Assembly (NCBI RefSeq): GCF_047501535.1
Contig: NZ_JAZDRJ010000008.1
Span: forward strand, 113,873-177,872
DNA from: Yanghanlia sp047501535
Lineage (GTDB): Bacteria > Pseudomonadota > Gammaproteobacteria > Burkholderiales > Burkholderiaceae_B
Direction of reading: 5' to 3'
DNA: 64,000 bases
Made by a program: the position numbers and the translations under genes. The notes beneath the pieces were generated by a model. The model did no database searches and had not been told where the DNA came from. It worked only from the letters and a program-made list of their open reading frames with translations. The first letter of the stretch is position 1, and every line of letters begins with the position of its first letter. Shown here piece after piece: positions 25,808 through 35,587 of this stretch.

Positions 25808-26458
25808 ATGCAAGCATTTACCACGCACAAAGGCCTGGCCGCTCCACTGGATCGCGCCAACGTAGACACTGATCTCATCATCCCGAAGCAGTTTCTGAAA
25901 TCCATTAAACGCACGGGCTTTGGCCCCAATCTGTTCGATGAGCTGCGTTATCTGGACCACGGCGAGCCGGGCATGGATAACAGCAAGCGGCCGCTCAATC
26001 CAGACTTCGTGCTGAACCAGCCGCGCTACCAAGGCGCTTCGGTGTTGTTGGCACGCGAGAACTTCGGTTGCGGGTCCAGCCGCGAACATGCCCCCTGGGC
26101 GTTGATGCAATATGGTTTCAGGGCGATTATTGCGCCGTCCTATGCCGATATCTTCTTCAACAACAGCTTCAAGAATGGTCTGTTGCCCATTATCTTGCCC
26201 GAAGAGCAGGTGGCACGCCTGTTTGAGGAAGTGGCCGTCACGCCGGGCTACGAGCTTGAGGTCAACCTGGAGCGCCAGGTGGTGATCAAGCCCGATGGCA
26301 GCGAACTGCCGTTCGATATCGACCCATTTCGCAAGCATTGCCTGCTGAACGGGCTGGACGATATTGGTCTCACTCTTGAAAAGGCCGACAAGATTCGCGA
26401 ATTTGAAGCACAACGCCTGGCGCGTTTCCCCTGGCTGGCCGCCGAGCCGACTGCATAA
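25808..26458 (+). CDS. leuD: 3-isopropylmalate dehydratase small subunit
   Basis: 216 residues from the ATG at 25808, with AGGAG 7 bases upstream; the longer frame from 25775 overlaps leuC and is less likely. It shows NVDTDLIIPKQFLK and RENFGCGSSREHAPWAL, the swivelling-domain signatures of the small subunit. It functions only with LeuC, whose gene ends 10 bases upstream. Confidence 0.97.
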   Translation: MQAFTTHKGLAAPLDRANVDTDLIIPKQFLKSIKRTGFGPNLFDELRYLDHGEPGMDNSKRPLNPDFVLNQPRYQGASVLLARENFGCGSSREHAPWALMQYGFRAIIAPSYADIFFNNSFKNGLLPIILPEEQVARLFEEVAVTPGYELEVNLERQVVIKPDGSELPFDIDPFRKHCLLNGLDDIGLTLEKADKIREFEAQRLARFPWLAAEPTA

Positions 26459-26496
26459 ACATATAGCCTGTATTTATCCGGATTTTTAGGAACACC

Positions 26497-27573
26497 ATGA
26501 CCAAGAAAATTGCCATTCTGCCTGGAGACGGCATTGGCCCAGAGATCGCCGAGCAGGCCGCCCGTGTATTGGGCGCGCTGGGGTTGGATTTAGAAATGAA
26601 GACGGCACCAGTGGGTGGGGCAGCCTACGATCAGCACGGCCATCCGCTGCCACCTTCCACGCTGAAGCTGGCGCAGGAATCCGACGCTATCCTGTTTGGC
26701 GCTGTGGGCGATTGGAAATACGATTCGCTCGAACGTGCATTGCGCCCGGAACAAGCCATTCTGGGTCTGCGAAAAGCGCTGGGCCTGTTTGCCAATTTCC
26801 GGCCCGCTATTCTTTACCCGCAACTTGCGAATGCGTCTTCGCTCAAGCCTGAAATCGTTTCCGGGCTGGATATCCTGATTGTGCGCGAGCTCACAGGCGA
26901 CATCTACTTCGGTCAGCCTCGTGGCGTGCGCGAAGTGGCGGATGGCCCCTTCAAGGGCGAGCGCCAGGGTTTTGACACCATGCATTACGCTGAATCCGAA
27001 GTGCGGCGCATTGCTCATGTGGCTTTCCAGGCCGCAGCCAAACGCAAAGGCCGCCTGTGCAGTGTCGATAAAGCCAACGTGCTTGAAACCTCTCAGTTCT
27101 GGCGCGACATCATGATCGACGTTGCGAAAGAGTATCCCAATGTGGAGCTCTCGCATATGTATGTCGATAACGCTGCCATGCAGTTGGTGCGCGACCCCAA
27201 GGCTTTTGACGTGGTCGTCACCGGCAATCTGTTCGGCGACATTTTGTCGGATGAAGCAGCCATGCTGACAGGCTCCATTGGCATGCTGCCTTCGGCTTCG
27301 CTGAATGCTTCCAATCAGGGGCTGTATGAGCCCAGCCACGGTTCTGCACCCGACATCGCGGGGCAGGACAAGGCTAACCCCCTGGCCATGATTCTCTCAA
27401 CCGCCATGATGTTGCGCTATTCGCTGGATCTCCCTGAGCAGGCGCTGCGTATTGAGGCAGCAGTGCAAAAAGTGCTGGAGCAAGGCTTGCGTACCCCCGA
27501 TATTCACGAGGCAGGAAGCGAATTAGTCGGGACCACGCAAATGGGTGGCGCAGTTCTGAAGGCATTGGCATAA
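26497..27573 (+). CDS. leuB: 3-isopropylmalate dehydrogenase
   Basis: 358 residues. NAD-dependent oxidative decarboxylation of 3-isopropylmalate. Signatures: ILPGDGIGPEIAEQAARVL at the N-terminus, VRELTGDIYFGQPRG, and NLFGDILSDEAAMLTGSIG. The C-terminal NAD-adenine loop EPSHGSAPDIAGQDKANP is complete. It follows leuD with a 38-bp gap. Confidence 0.97.
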   Translation: MTKKIAILPGDGIGPEIAEQAARVLGALGLDLEMKTAPVGGAAYDQHGHPLPPSTLKLAQESDAILFGAVGDWKYDSLERALRPEQAILGLRKALGLFANFRPAILYPQLANASSLKPEIVSGLDILIVRELTGDIYFGQPRGVREVADGPFKGERQGFDTMHYAESEVRRIAHVAFQAAAKRKGRLCSVDKANVLETSQFWRDIMIDVAKEYPNVELSHMYVDNAAMQLVRDPKAFDVVVTGNLFGDILSDEAAMLTGSIGMLPSASLNASNQGLYEPSHGSAPDIAGQDKANPLAMILSTAMMLRYSLDLPEQALRIEAAVQKVLEQGLRTPDIHEAGSELVGTTQMGGAVLKALA

Positions 27574-27621
27574 AATGGTGTATCACTCTTCAAAAATTCA
27601 TTTATTTCAAGCGACAGCATC

Positions 27622-28752
27622 ATGAACCAATCTGTAGGTCTGGTCGGCTGGCGTGGCATGGTCGGGTCCGTCCTCATGCAGCGCATGCTCGACGAAAAAG
27701 ACTTTTCTCTTTTCAACCCGGTGTTCTTTTCCACCAGCAACGCCGGCGGTGCTGCGCCCCGGTGGGCGGCCGGAGCCGGCCCCTTGCAAGACGCCTACGA
27801 TATCGAGGCGCTGAGCAAGCTGCCTATCATCGTGACAGCCCAAGGTGGCGACTACACATCGGCCGTCTATCCCAAGCTGCGTGCAGCGGGCTGGCAGGGC
27901 ATCTGGATCGACGCGGCCAGCGCCTTGCGCATGGAAGATAATTCCGTCATTGTTCTAGACCCGGTCAACCGCGACGTCATTGATGCCGCGCTGGCGCGAG
28001 GCGTCAAAGATTTCGTTGGCGGCAATTGCACGGTCAGCTGCATGATGATGGGCTTGGCAGGTCTGTTCCGTCACGATCTCATCGAATGGATGACTAGCAT
28101 GACTTACCAAGCGGCATCCGGTGGCGGTGCACAGCATATGCGCGAGCTGCTTACCCAGTTTGGTCTGCTTAATAGCTCGGTAAAGGGGTTGCTGGAAGAC
28201 CCTGCATCAGCCATTCTTGAGATAGACCGTGGCGTTCTTGCAACACAAAAAGACAATGCTCTGCCGACGGATCACTTCGGCGTGCCGCTGGGTGGCAATC
28301 TCATTCCCTGGATCGATACCGATCTTGGCAACGGCGTATCGCGCGAAGAATGGAAAGCAGGCGCTGAAACCAATAAGATTCTGGGCCGCAGCGAAGCCTC
28401 GGGTAATAAGCCGATACCCATCGACGGCTTGTGTGTGCGCATTGGAGCCATGCGTAGCCACAGTCAGGCGCTAACCATCAAGCTCAAGCGCGATGTGCCG
28501 CTTGATGAAATTACCGATATCATCAACGAGGGTACGCAATGGGCAAAAGTCGTGCCCAACGAGCGTGAAGCCACCATGCGTGATTTGACGCCGGTTGCGG
28601 TCACCGGTACGCTCGATATACCTGTGGGGCGTTTGCGCAAGCTGTCCATGGGTCCTGAGTATCTCAGTGCGTTCACCGTTGGTGATCAATTGCTTTGGGG
28701 GGCCGCAGAACCGCTGCGGCGCATGTTGCGCATAGCTCTTGGTGAACTATAA
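27622..28752 (+). CDS. asd: Aspartate-semialdehyde dehydrogenase
   Basis: 376 residues. It makes aspartate semialdehyde for lysine/DAP, threonine and methionine. The N-terminus VGLVGWRGMVGSVLMQRM is the NADP-binding loop, and GGNCTVSCMMMGLAG holds the catalytic Cys (about 135). QAASGGGAQHMREL and RIGAMRSHSQAL (active-site His) are typical of the Gram-negative enzyme. It follows leuB in the conserved Burkholderiales order. Confidence 0.97.
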   Translation: MNQSVGLVGWRGMVGSVLMQRMLDEKDFSLFNPVFFSTSNAGGAAPRWAAGAGPLQDAYDIEALSKLPIIVTAQGGDYTSAVYPKLRAAGWQGIWIDAASALRMEDNSVIVLDPVNRDVIDAALARGVKDFVGGNCTVSCMMMGLAGLFRHDLIEWMTSMTYQAASGGGAQHMRELLTQFGLLNSSVKGLLEDPASAILEIDRGVLATQKDNALPTDHFGVPLGGNLIPWIDTDLGNGVSREEWKAGAETNKILGRSEASGNKPIPIDGLCVRIGAMRSHSQALTIKLKRDVPLDEITDIINEGTQWAKVVPNEREATMRDLTPVAVTGTLDIPVGRLRKLSMGPEYLSAFTVGDQLLWGAAEPLRRMLRIALGEL

Positions 28753-28756
28753 AAAT

Positions 28757-30745
28757 ATGCTGATGTCGCGTCGCGGTTCAGGTCCGGTCGCTCCGGCCAT
28801 TCAAGCCAGCCACGGGCTGGCGCCCGGGTTACGTTTTTTTCGGCCAGGGCAGGCGGGGCGATTTACCCGCAGCGTGCTGGGTACCCTGATCGCGACGTCA
28901 TTGTGTGTGTCCGTAGCTCAAGCAGCTACGTTTGGGCATTCACGCATTATTTCAGCACCAGGGCAGTCCTTGCACCTGGAAATTCCTGTCACCGATCTCA
29001 CGCAGCAGGAAATCGAGTCGCTGCGGGCAACGCCTGCGCCGGCGGAAGCGTGGAGCGCGGCAGGCATGACACCGCCTGTGGCGCTCGATTCTATGCGGTT
29101 GGCGTTGCTTGACGGCTATCGTCCCAACACCAAGGTTATCCGGCTGCGTTCGGACCAGGTGTCCGATCGCTCCGTTGTAGATGTCTTGCTTGATATCCGC
29201 AGTGCTTCGGGGCAGCAGCGCTATCAGGTCAGCCTGCTGGCGCACGCCGACCGGCTTGCTGTTCAACGGGCTGGTGTGGATGAAAGTCGGTATGAACGTG
29301 CTCTCGATGAAAGATCTGCAACGGCTGTGCAAACCGGGCAAAGCGGCCACGAAGCAGCTGGGCGAATGATTTCGGTGCACTCCGGCGACACCATGTTTGC
29401 CATCGCGCAGCGCAATGCCGTACAGGGCGTCACTGTCTACCAGATGATGATGGCTCTGCAGCGCTCCAACCCGCAAGCTTTTATCCAAGATAACGTGAAT
29501 CTGGTGAAAGCGGGCGCAACGCTGACCATGCCCGACATGGCAGTCCTGACCGCACTGTCCGACCGCGAAGCACGTCGCATTTTCCAGCAGCATGCGCAGG
29601 CCTTCGCTCGTTTCGGGCGCGGTGGGCCGGCGGGCGATGCGGTCGCTGTGTCCACCATAGGCGAAGCCGCTGAAGGCGAGGTTCTGGAAATGGCTGCGGC
29701 ATCCGACGCCTCCGCCGGAGTAGCGCCCTCGGCCTCGGGTGGTGATTTGCTGCGTTTGTCCGGCGGCTCTGACACCGCCTCGACCCTCTCTCAAGGTGTA
29801 GCAGGGGGTAGTGCGGCATCGGGCTCAGAAGCGGCTTCTCACCGTAGCGGTGCTGCGGTCGGCGCCGCGGGTGGCAATGGTGGCGCAGGCGCTACTGCGT
29901 TGTCGGGCGCTCTCCAGGGGGGGCAAGGTAATGGCGGTCCCGCTGTCAACATGTTGGCGTCTTCGGGCGTCATCGCTTCCGATGCTGTGGCCAATAATCA
30001 TGCTGCCACTGCAGCTGCAGGCGACGCGGCGAACAAGGGTGGGCCCGCGTTTGGCTCCGATGCTTCCTCAGGCGGCACAGTCGTAGAATCCGGCGTGGTC
30101 GCCAGCCACCCCGATGATCAGGCAGCCGCCAAGAAAAATGTGGAAGAATCGCAAAAGCGTATTCTTGAGCTTGAAGACAACGTCCGCCACTTGAATGAAG
30201 CCTTGCAGAAGCAGGGGCATGTTGCGGCGGAAGCAGCCTTGGAAGGCGCACGCAGTGTCAGCGAGGCTATTAAAGAGGTCATGAGCCTGGTGGAGACCGA
30301 AGAGGACGGCGCTTCGGTAAATGCCGAAGGCGGTTCAGGCGAAGTGGTCGGTTCTACTGGTTCTACTGGTTCTGCCGCTGGCCCAGGTACGGCGTTACAG
30401 AGTTCGGGCGAAGCCGCTTCAACGCCCGCCGCCACTGCTTCGGGCGGCCATGTCGCTACACCAGGAAATTTCGGGCAAGACGCTACTTCGAGCTCATCAA
30501 CTATACCCGTTAAAGCAGGTCAAAAAGTGTCGTGGTTCCAAGAAAATATGCTCGCCATCCTTGGGGGCGGGTTGGCTCTCGTTGTACTACTTATCGTATG
30601 GGCGTTGCGGCGTGCTGGCGCGGCTAAGCGCAATGTGTTCGAAAGCGATAGCCCCATCACGGATTCCATGTTGCAAGAGAAGTTGCGTGAGATTGACCTT
30701 GATCTCGGTACGCCGCCAGAGGGCCAGACAGGGCTTCGACGTTGA
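28757..30745 (+). CDS. fimV: FimV-like inner-membrane protein, apparently short C-terminus
   Basis: 662 residues from ATG 28757, 4 bases after asd. The signal peptide region (about 38-62, VLGTLIATSLCVSVAQA/ATFG) precedes the FimV N-terminal domain (GHSRIISAPGQSLHLEIPV, about 63-180) and a LysM motif (about 205-260, SVHSGDTMFAIAQRNAV). A long Ala/Gly/Ser linker (about 290-445), a short coiled coil (EESQKRILELEDNVRHLNEA) and one transmembrane helix (about 595-615) follow. The cytoplasmic end is only about 45 residues and lacks the TPR/FimV C-terminal domain that normally follows. FimV organises polar pili and related systems; loss of the C-terminal domain would change that role. Confidence 0.85.
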   Translation: MLMSRRGSGPVAPAIQASHGLAPGLRFFRPGQAGRFTRSVLGTLIATSLCVSVAQAATFGHSRIISAPGQSLHLEIPVTDLTQQEIESLRATPAPAEAWSAAGMTPPVALDSMRLALLDGYRPNTKVIRLRSDQVSDRSVVDVLLDIRSASGQQRYQVSLLAHADRLAVQRAGVDESRYERALDERSATAVQTGQSGHEAAGRMISVHSGDTMFAIAQRNAVQGVTVYQMMMALQRSNPQAFIQDNVNLVKAGATLTMPDMAVLTALSDREARRIFQQHAQAFARFGRGGPAGDAVAVSTIGEAAEGEVLEMAAASDASAGVAPSASGGDLLRLSGGSDTASTLSQGVAGGSAASGSEAASHRSGAAVGAAGGNGGAGATALSGALQGGQGNGGPAVNMLASSGVIASDAVANNHAATAAAGDAANKGGPAFGSDASSGGTVVESGVVASHPDDQAAAKKNVEESQKRILELEDNVRHLNEALQKQGHVAAEAALEGARSVSEAIKEVMSLVETEEDGASVNAEGGSGEVVGSTGSTGSAAGPGTALQSSGEAASTPAATASGGHVATPGNFGQDATSSSSTIPVKAGQKVSWFQENMLAILGGGLALVVLLIVWALRRAGAAKRNVFESDSPITDSMLQEKLREIDLDLGTPPEGQTGLRR

Positions 30746-30748
30746 TCC

Positions 30749-31552
30749 ATGGCCCGTATTGCCCTAGGCTTGGCCTATGATGGCGCTCCCTGGCAGGGCT
30801 GGCAGACCCAGCCGGGAGGCCGCACCGTACAAGATCGTCTGGAGGCCGCACTGGCCTCTTTTCTCGCTCAGCCGGTGTCTACGATATGTGCCGGTCGAAC
30901 CGATACCGGCGTTCATGCGCTAGAACAAGTTGTGCACCTGGATGCGCCCGTTGAGCGGCGAATGGAATCTTGGGTGCGCGGCGTCAACGCGTCGCTGCCT
31001 CCCTCCATCAGGGTGCAATGGGCTTGCCCGGTCGGCGATGATTTTCATGCACGATTTTCAGCCCACGCGCGGAGTTATGTGTATCTGCTGCGTGCGCATC
31101 GGGTGGCCAGCCCCATCTTGCACGGTAAAACCGGGTGGATACATCGCCCGCTCAACCTAGAGCACATGCGCCAGGCAGCCGCCTACTTGCTGGGAGAGCA
31201 CGACTTCAGCGCGTTTCGTTCGTCTGAGTGCCAGGCAGCCAGCCCTGTGAGGTTGCTGGAACGCCTTGATATCACTCAGCATGGCGAATTCTTTGTTTTC
31301 AGTTTCCGGGCCAATGCCTTTCTACACCATATGGTGCGAAACCTGATGGGGGCACTGGTAGAGGTAGGAAAGGGTAAATACGAGCCTAGTTGGATGGCGG
31401 AGCTACTTGCTCAACGTGACCGCCGCAAGGGGCCGGCAACGTTTTCAGCTGCGGGCTTATATTTGGCACGCGCACACTACCCTGAGTCGTATGGGCTGCC
31501 CTCTCTCAGTGAGTCTGAAGCACTATTGAGTCATTTGGGCATCCAACTGTAA
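30749..31552 (+). CDS. truA: tRNA pseudouridine(38-40) synthase TruA
   Basis: 267 residues. It isomerises uridines 38-40 in the anticodon arm. The catalytic Asp is Asp52 in AGRTDTGVHAL; other features are LGLAYDGAPWQGWQ, DFHARFSAHARSYVY and LHHMVRNLMGALVEVG. It starts 3 bases after fimV and may be co-transcribed with asd-fimV. Confidence 0.96.
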   Translation: MARIALGLAYDGAPWQGWQTQPGGRTVQDRLEAALASFLAQPVSTICAGRTDTGVHALEQVVHLDAPVERRMESWVRGVNASLPPSIRVQWACPVGDDFHARFSAHARSYVYLLRAHRVASPILHGKTGWIHRPLNLEHMRQAAAYLLGEHDFSAFRSSECQAASPVRLLERLDITQHGEFFVFSFRANAFLHHMVRNLMGALVEVGKGKYEPSWMAELLAQRDRRKGPATFSAAGLYLARAHYPESYGLPSLSESEALLSHLGIQL

Positions 31553-31647
31553 TCGTGCAGGTTCCGATATGCGGGCTCTTACCAAGGGCGCATTACCAAC
31601 CGTTACGCTAGAATCCTAAAGTTTTCGCACCCAGTTTAAGGGCCATC

Positions 31648-32268
31648 ATGAAATTTCTATTGGCGATAGCGCGCCTGATCGATGCGTTGAATGAGCGCAT
31701 CGGGCGTGCAGTACTTTGGTTGACACTCATTGTTGTTCTTGTGAGTGCCGCGAATGCCGTGAGCCGCAAAGTTCTGAATATGAGTTCGAACGCCTGGCTC
31801 GAACTGCAATGGTATTTGTTTGGAGCCATTTTTCTGTTGGCAGCAGGGTATACCTACTTGCGCAACGAGCATGTGCGGGTCGATGTGCTTTCCGCTCGGT
31901 TTTCAACTCGCGTCCAGGTCACTATAGAAATTGTCGGCATTCTGTTTTTTCTATTGCCTGCGGCAGGCCTGGTTTTCTGGTTGGCGATTCCGTATTTTTA
32001 TGATTCTTGGCGTATTCAGGAGCTTTCATCCAACACGGGCGGGCTCATACGGTGGCCTGCCAAGCTTTTGATACCCGTCGGCTTTGGTTTACTAATACTC
32101 AGCGGCATCTCGCGTCTGATCCGGTGTGTCGCTTTTCTCTCAGGCCAGGGGCCGAACCCGCTGGTAACTACGCAGATGAAGACTGCAGAAGAAGAACTCG
32201 CTGAAGAAATTCAAAGGCAACAGGAAGCGCGTGAAAGAAGCGCCAACGGCAAGGTAGAGGGGCGCTAA
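31648..32268 (+). CDS. TRAP transporter small permease subunit (DctQ type)
   Basis: 206 residues with four transmembrane helices (about 20-40, 55-75, 90-115, 140-160). SRKVLNMSSNAWLELQWYLFGAIFLLAAGY fits the DctQ family around the conserved Glu-Leu-Gln. It bridges the large permease and substrate-binding protein in TRAP transporters. A possible -10 (TAGAAT) lies about 40 bases upstream. It starts a two-gene operon with the large permease. Confidence 0.9.
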   Translation: MKFLLAIARLIDALNERIGRAVLWLTLIVVLVSAANAVSRKVLNMSSNAWLELQWYLFGAIFLLAAGYTYLRNEHVRVDVLSARFSTRVQVTIEIVGILFFLLPAAGLVFWLAIPYFYDSWRIQELSSNTGGLIRWPAKLLIPVGFGLLILSGISRLIRCVAFLSGQGPNPLVTTQMKTAEEELAEEIQRQQEARERSANGKVEGR

Positions 32269-32270
32269 TC

Positions 32271-34010
32271 ATGGAATTTATTGTCTCGAACCTAGCGCCA
32301 ATTATGTTTGGCAACTTGGTGCTGTTCCTGCTGCTGGGCTTCCCTGTTGCATTTACACTCGCTGCCGTTGGCATTCTGTATGGCCTCGTCGCCATTGAGT
32401 TTGGTCTCATGCAACCGGCCTTGTTCCAGGCATTGCCTAATCGGGTGTTTGGGATTATTGCGAACGATACCTTGTTGGCAGTACCGTTCTTCACCTTGAT
32501 GGGGCTCATACTTGAACGATCAGGTATGGCTGAGGATCTGCTTGAAACAGTCGGTCAGTTGTTTGGGCCGATTCGTGGCGGGTTGGCGATTGCGGTCGTC
32601 GTGGTGGGAGCCATGCTGGCTGCAACCACTGGGGTCGTGTCGGCGTCGGTGATTTCCATGGGTCTGATATCGCTGCCCATTATGCTGCGCTACGGGTACG
32701 ACCGGCGCTTGGCCACTGGGGTTATTGCAGCGTCGGGAACGCTATCGCAGATCATCCCGCCATCCATCGTGCTGATTATTCTGGCTGACCAGCTGGGGCG
32801 CTCGATCGGCGACATGTATCGCGGTGCTATGGTGCCGGGGTTGTTGCTCACCGCGACCTACATCCTCTACATCGTTATCATGAGTGTGTTCAAACCGTCG
32901 TCGGCGCCGGCATTGCCCAAAGAGGCGCGGGTCTACGACAGGCCAGACGGTACACGAGGGCTGAAGTCGTTATCCCTACTCACCCTTGTCGCGGCGACGG
33001 TGGCCTATTTTGGCTCTGAAGCCTATTTCAGCTCGCGGGAAGTGGTGCCCATTGATGAGCGGGTTGTCATTGTGTTGATGATGTGGGGTGTCACCGCTTG
33101 GGCGGTGGCACTGATCAACCGAGCTTTGCGCTTGAATCTGCTTTCAGCCATTGCGGAGCGGGTCACGTTCGTAATGATTCCGCCGCTCTTCCTCATTTTC
33201 TTGGTGCTGGGGACCATCTTTATCGGGGTAGCCACTCCAACCGAAGGGGGAGCAATGGGGGCTGTCGGTGCGCTGGTGATGGCTGTCATGCGGGGCCGCT
33301 TCTCCTGGGCGCTGTTGCGTCAGGCGATGGACACCACGACCAAGCTCTCATGCTTTGTGGTGTTTATTCTCGTCGGCTCAACGGTGTTCAGCTTGAGCTT
33401 CCGTGGCATTAACGGCGACCTTTGGGTTGAAGACCTGCTTCTGGCCATGCCCGGCGGTGAGTGGGGCTTCCTGATTTTTGTCAGTATTCTTATATTTTTA
33501 CTGGCATTCTTCCTCGACTTCTTCGAACTGGCCTTCATCATTGTGCCGCTGGTCGGCCCTGTGGCCGAGAAGCTCGGCATTGACCTGATCTGGTTCGGTG
33601 TGTTGCTGGCCGTCAATATGCAGACGTCCTTCATGCACCCGCCGTTTGGTTTCGCACTGTTCTTCTTGCGGTCAGTCGCGCCAAGAGAAGATTATGTTGA
33701 TAAGGTCACAGGCAAGGTAACAGCAGGCGTCACGACGGGTCAGATATACTGGGGTTCCGTGCCATTTATCGTCATTCAGATTGTTATGGTGGCGGCAGTT
33801 ATGCTGTTCCCTGGTATGGTCACACATTACAAGAATGATTGGGAGGTAGGCGACCCTTCTGCGGTTGAATTCGGGCTAGACAATGTCTATGGGTCAGGCA
33901 CCTATGGTGATCCGGATTCAATGTTTGGCGGTGGGGATCCCGCGGACGCCTTTGGCCCTGCGCCAGGCGATGCGAGTGCGCCAGTTGACCCGGCTGCCGC
34001 GTTCCAATAA
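32271..34010 (+). CDS. TRAP transporter large permease subunit (DctM type)
   Basis: 579 residues, beginning 2 bases after the small subunit. More than ten hydrophobic helices; DctM signatures include GLILERSGMAEDLLETVGQLFGPIRGG split over about 82-108, ATTGVVSASVISMGLISLP, and GTLSQIIPPSIVLIILADQLG. It is longer than the usual 430 residues because of an extra segment in the middle (about 215-290) and an Asp/Gly/Pro/Ala tail after the last helix. No DctP solute-binding protein gene lies next to it. Substrate cannot be told. Confidence 0.92.
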   Translation: MEFIVSNLAPIMFGNLVLFLLLGFPVAFTLAAVGILYGLVAIEFGLMQPALFQALPNRVFGIIANDTLLAVPFFTLMGLILERSGMAEDLLETVGQLFGPIRGGLAIAVVVVGAMLAATTGVVSASVISMGLISLPIMLRYGYDRRLATGVIAASGTLSQIIPPSIVLIILADQLGRSIGDMYRGAMVPGLLLTATYILYIVIMSVFKPSSAPALPKEARVYDRPDGTRGLKSLSLLTLVAATVAYFGSEAYFSSREVVPIDERVVIVLMMWGVTAWAVALINRALRLNLLSAIAERVTFVMIPPLFLIFLVLGTIFIGVATPTEGGAMGAVGALVMAVMRGRFSWALLRQAMDTTTKLSCFVVFILVGSTVFSLSFRGINGDLWVEDLLLAMPGGEWGFLIFVSILIFLLAFFLDFFELAFIIVPLVGPVAEKLGIDLIWFGVLLAVNMQTSFMHPPFGFALFFLRSVAPREDYVDKVTGKVTAGVTTGQIYWGSVPFIVIQIVMVAAVMLFPGMVTHYKNDWEVGDPSAVEFGLDNVYGSGTYGDPDSMFGGGDPADAFGPAPGDASAPVDPAAAFQ

Positions 34011-34043
34011 CTACAATTACTCATTTAGGAGACGATAGGCGGT

Positions 34044-34706
34044 ATGACAAAACGTACCCGAATTAAGTTTTGCGGCTTCACTCGACTAGAGGATGTGAAA
34101 GCCGCTGTGGAGGCGGGTGTTGATGCCGTGGGCGTCATCTTTTTTTCCAAAAGCCGCCGAGCGGTAAGTATTGAGCAAGCCAGTGCGTTGCGGGCTGCTG
34201 TGCCAGCATTCGTTGATTTGGTGGCGTTGTTCGTCAATGCTGACCAGGCTTACGTTCAGGAGGTCATCGATACCGTTTCACCGGATATTTTGCAATTCCA
34301 TGGTACTGAGCAGCCCTTTGAGTGTGAGCGCTATAACAAGCGCTACATGAAGGCCTTCCGCGTAGGTGGTCCAGGTATGGAAACACGTGAGGAGGTGCTG
34401 GAACAATGCCGCCGCTACGGTTCCGCCGATGCCTGGCTTTTCGACAGCTTTAGCGATAGTTACGGAGGCAGCGGCGAAGGGTTTGATCTTTCGTTGTTAG
34501 GGGCGGTCGTTAATGCGCCGGATGCTCGGCCCATCGTGTTGGCGGGCGGGTTGGCAGCGGATAACGTGGCGAGTCAGATGCGTAAGCTGCGCCCTTATGC
34601 TGTCGATGTCGCCAGCGGCATCGAGGACGAGCCCGGTATCAAGTCGGTTGAAAAAATGAAAGCGTTTAGCCAGGCAGTGAGTGCCGCCGATAACGAAGTG
34701 AGCTGA
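34044..34706 (+). CDS. trpF: Phosphoribosylanthranilate isomerase
   Basis: 220 residues. Third step of tryptophan synthesis. KFCGFTRLEDVKAAVEAG holds the catalytic Cys (about 10); FDSFSDSYGGSGEGFDLS has the catalytic Asp; VLAGGLAADNV and DVASGIEDEPGIKS form the phosphate site. An AGGAG lies upstream. trpB and trpA do not follow, unlike in many Burkholderiales. Confidence 0.95.
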   Translation: MTKRTRIKFCGFTRLEDVKAAVEAGVDAVGVIFFSKSRRAVSIEQASALRAAVPAFVDLVALFVNADQAYVQEVIDTVSPDILQFHGTEQPFECERYNKRYMKAFRVGGPGMETREEVLEQCRRYGSADAWLFDSFSDSYGGSGEGFDLSLLGAVVNAPDARPIVLAGGLAADNVASQMRKLRPYAVDVASGIEDEPGIKSVEKMKAFSQAVSAADNEVS

Positions 34707-34792
34707 AGCCAATAAGGGGCGGGGTGGCGTGGAACCTGGGGCCCCAACCTGCTGTCTAACGCAGTAGAGTTTTGTAAACGGTTCGGAGAGTC

Positions 34793-35587
34793 ATGCCTAA
34801 CACAAATCCCCCGGCGCCTGTAGTGCAACGCGTTCGCCACCCCTTTCGGGCACGCCATGTCCAGGTGTTAGCCCGCGAGGTCATCAGCCCGGGGTTCGTA
34901 CGCCTGACAGTAGGTGGCCCCGAAATGGAAGGTTTTTTAAGTTCTGGGTTTGACGACCACGTTAAGCTGATCCTGCCACAAGAGGGGCTGGAAAAGCCGA
35001 ATCTTCCTATTATGGTGGATGGCCGACCACATATTGAAGGCGAACGCCCAACCATGCGGGACTACACGCCGTTGAATTTCGATGCGTCAGCCAATACCTT
35101 GCAACTGGACTTTGCCATTCGTGGCCCCGGCCCTGCGGCTCAATGGGCGCGTAGCGCACCGATCGGGCAGTGGCTAGGCTTGGCAGGGCCCCGAGGCAGT
35201 TTGCTCATTCCAGAAGGGCTGCATTGGCAATGGATGTTTGGCGACGAAACTGCGCTGCCTGCGGTTGAGCGTCGCTTGGCAGAGCTGCCTAAAGGGGCCA
35301 AAGTGGCGGTGCGCTTGCAGCTTGAAGATGAAGCGGATCGCCGGAATTGGCAAAGTGCGGCCGATGTCGACTTGCAATGGGTAGAATCGCTAACGGATGC
35401 GATGGCGGCGATGCCCCTTCCTGCTGGCAAGGGTTTTATCTGGGCAGCAGGCGAACACCGCTTAATGGCCGATTTACGTAAGCTGGCCCTAGCTAAACCG
35501 GGTGCCAACCCCAAGCGCATGCGCGTTGCCTCATACTGGAAGCAGGGCGAAACCGGGCACCACGAAGAGCTTAGCGCTAACGATTAG
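34793..35587 (+). CDS. Siderophore-interacting (ferric-chelate reductase) protein
   Basis: 264 residues, FAD-binding SIP/ViuB family. The N-terminal FAD domain shows RVRHPFRARHVQVLARE and MRDYTPLNFD (the RxYTxR-like FAD motif, here RDYTP); the C-terminal domain has GFIWAAGEHRLMADLRKL, typical of the family. Such proteins reduce cytoplasmic ferric siderophores to release iron. No siderophore or receptor genes are nearby. It appears to be a single-gene unit. Confidence 0.9.
   Translation: MPNTNPPAPVVQRVRHPFRARHVQVLAREVISPGFVRLTVGGPEMEGFLSSGFDDHVKLILPQEGLEKPNLPIMVDGRPHIEGERPTMRDYTPLNFDASANTLQLDFAIRGPGPAAQWARSAPIGQWLGLAGPRGSLLIPEGLHWQWMFGDETALPAVERRLAELPKGAKVAVRLQLEDEADRRNWQSAADVDLQWVESLTDAMAAMPLPAGKGFIWAAGEHRLMADLRKLALAKPGANPKRMRVASYWKQGETGHHEELSAND

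Noticed and set aside
29811..30086. Separate gene within the fimV linker
   Set aside because: Frame shift of a low-complexity Ala/Gly/Ser coding region.
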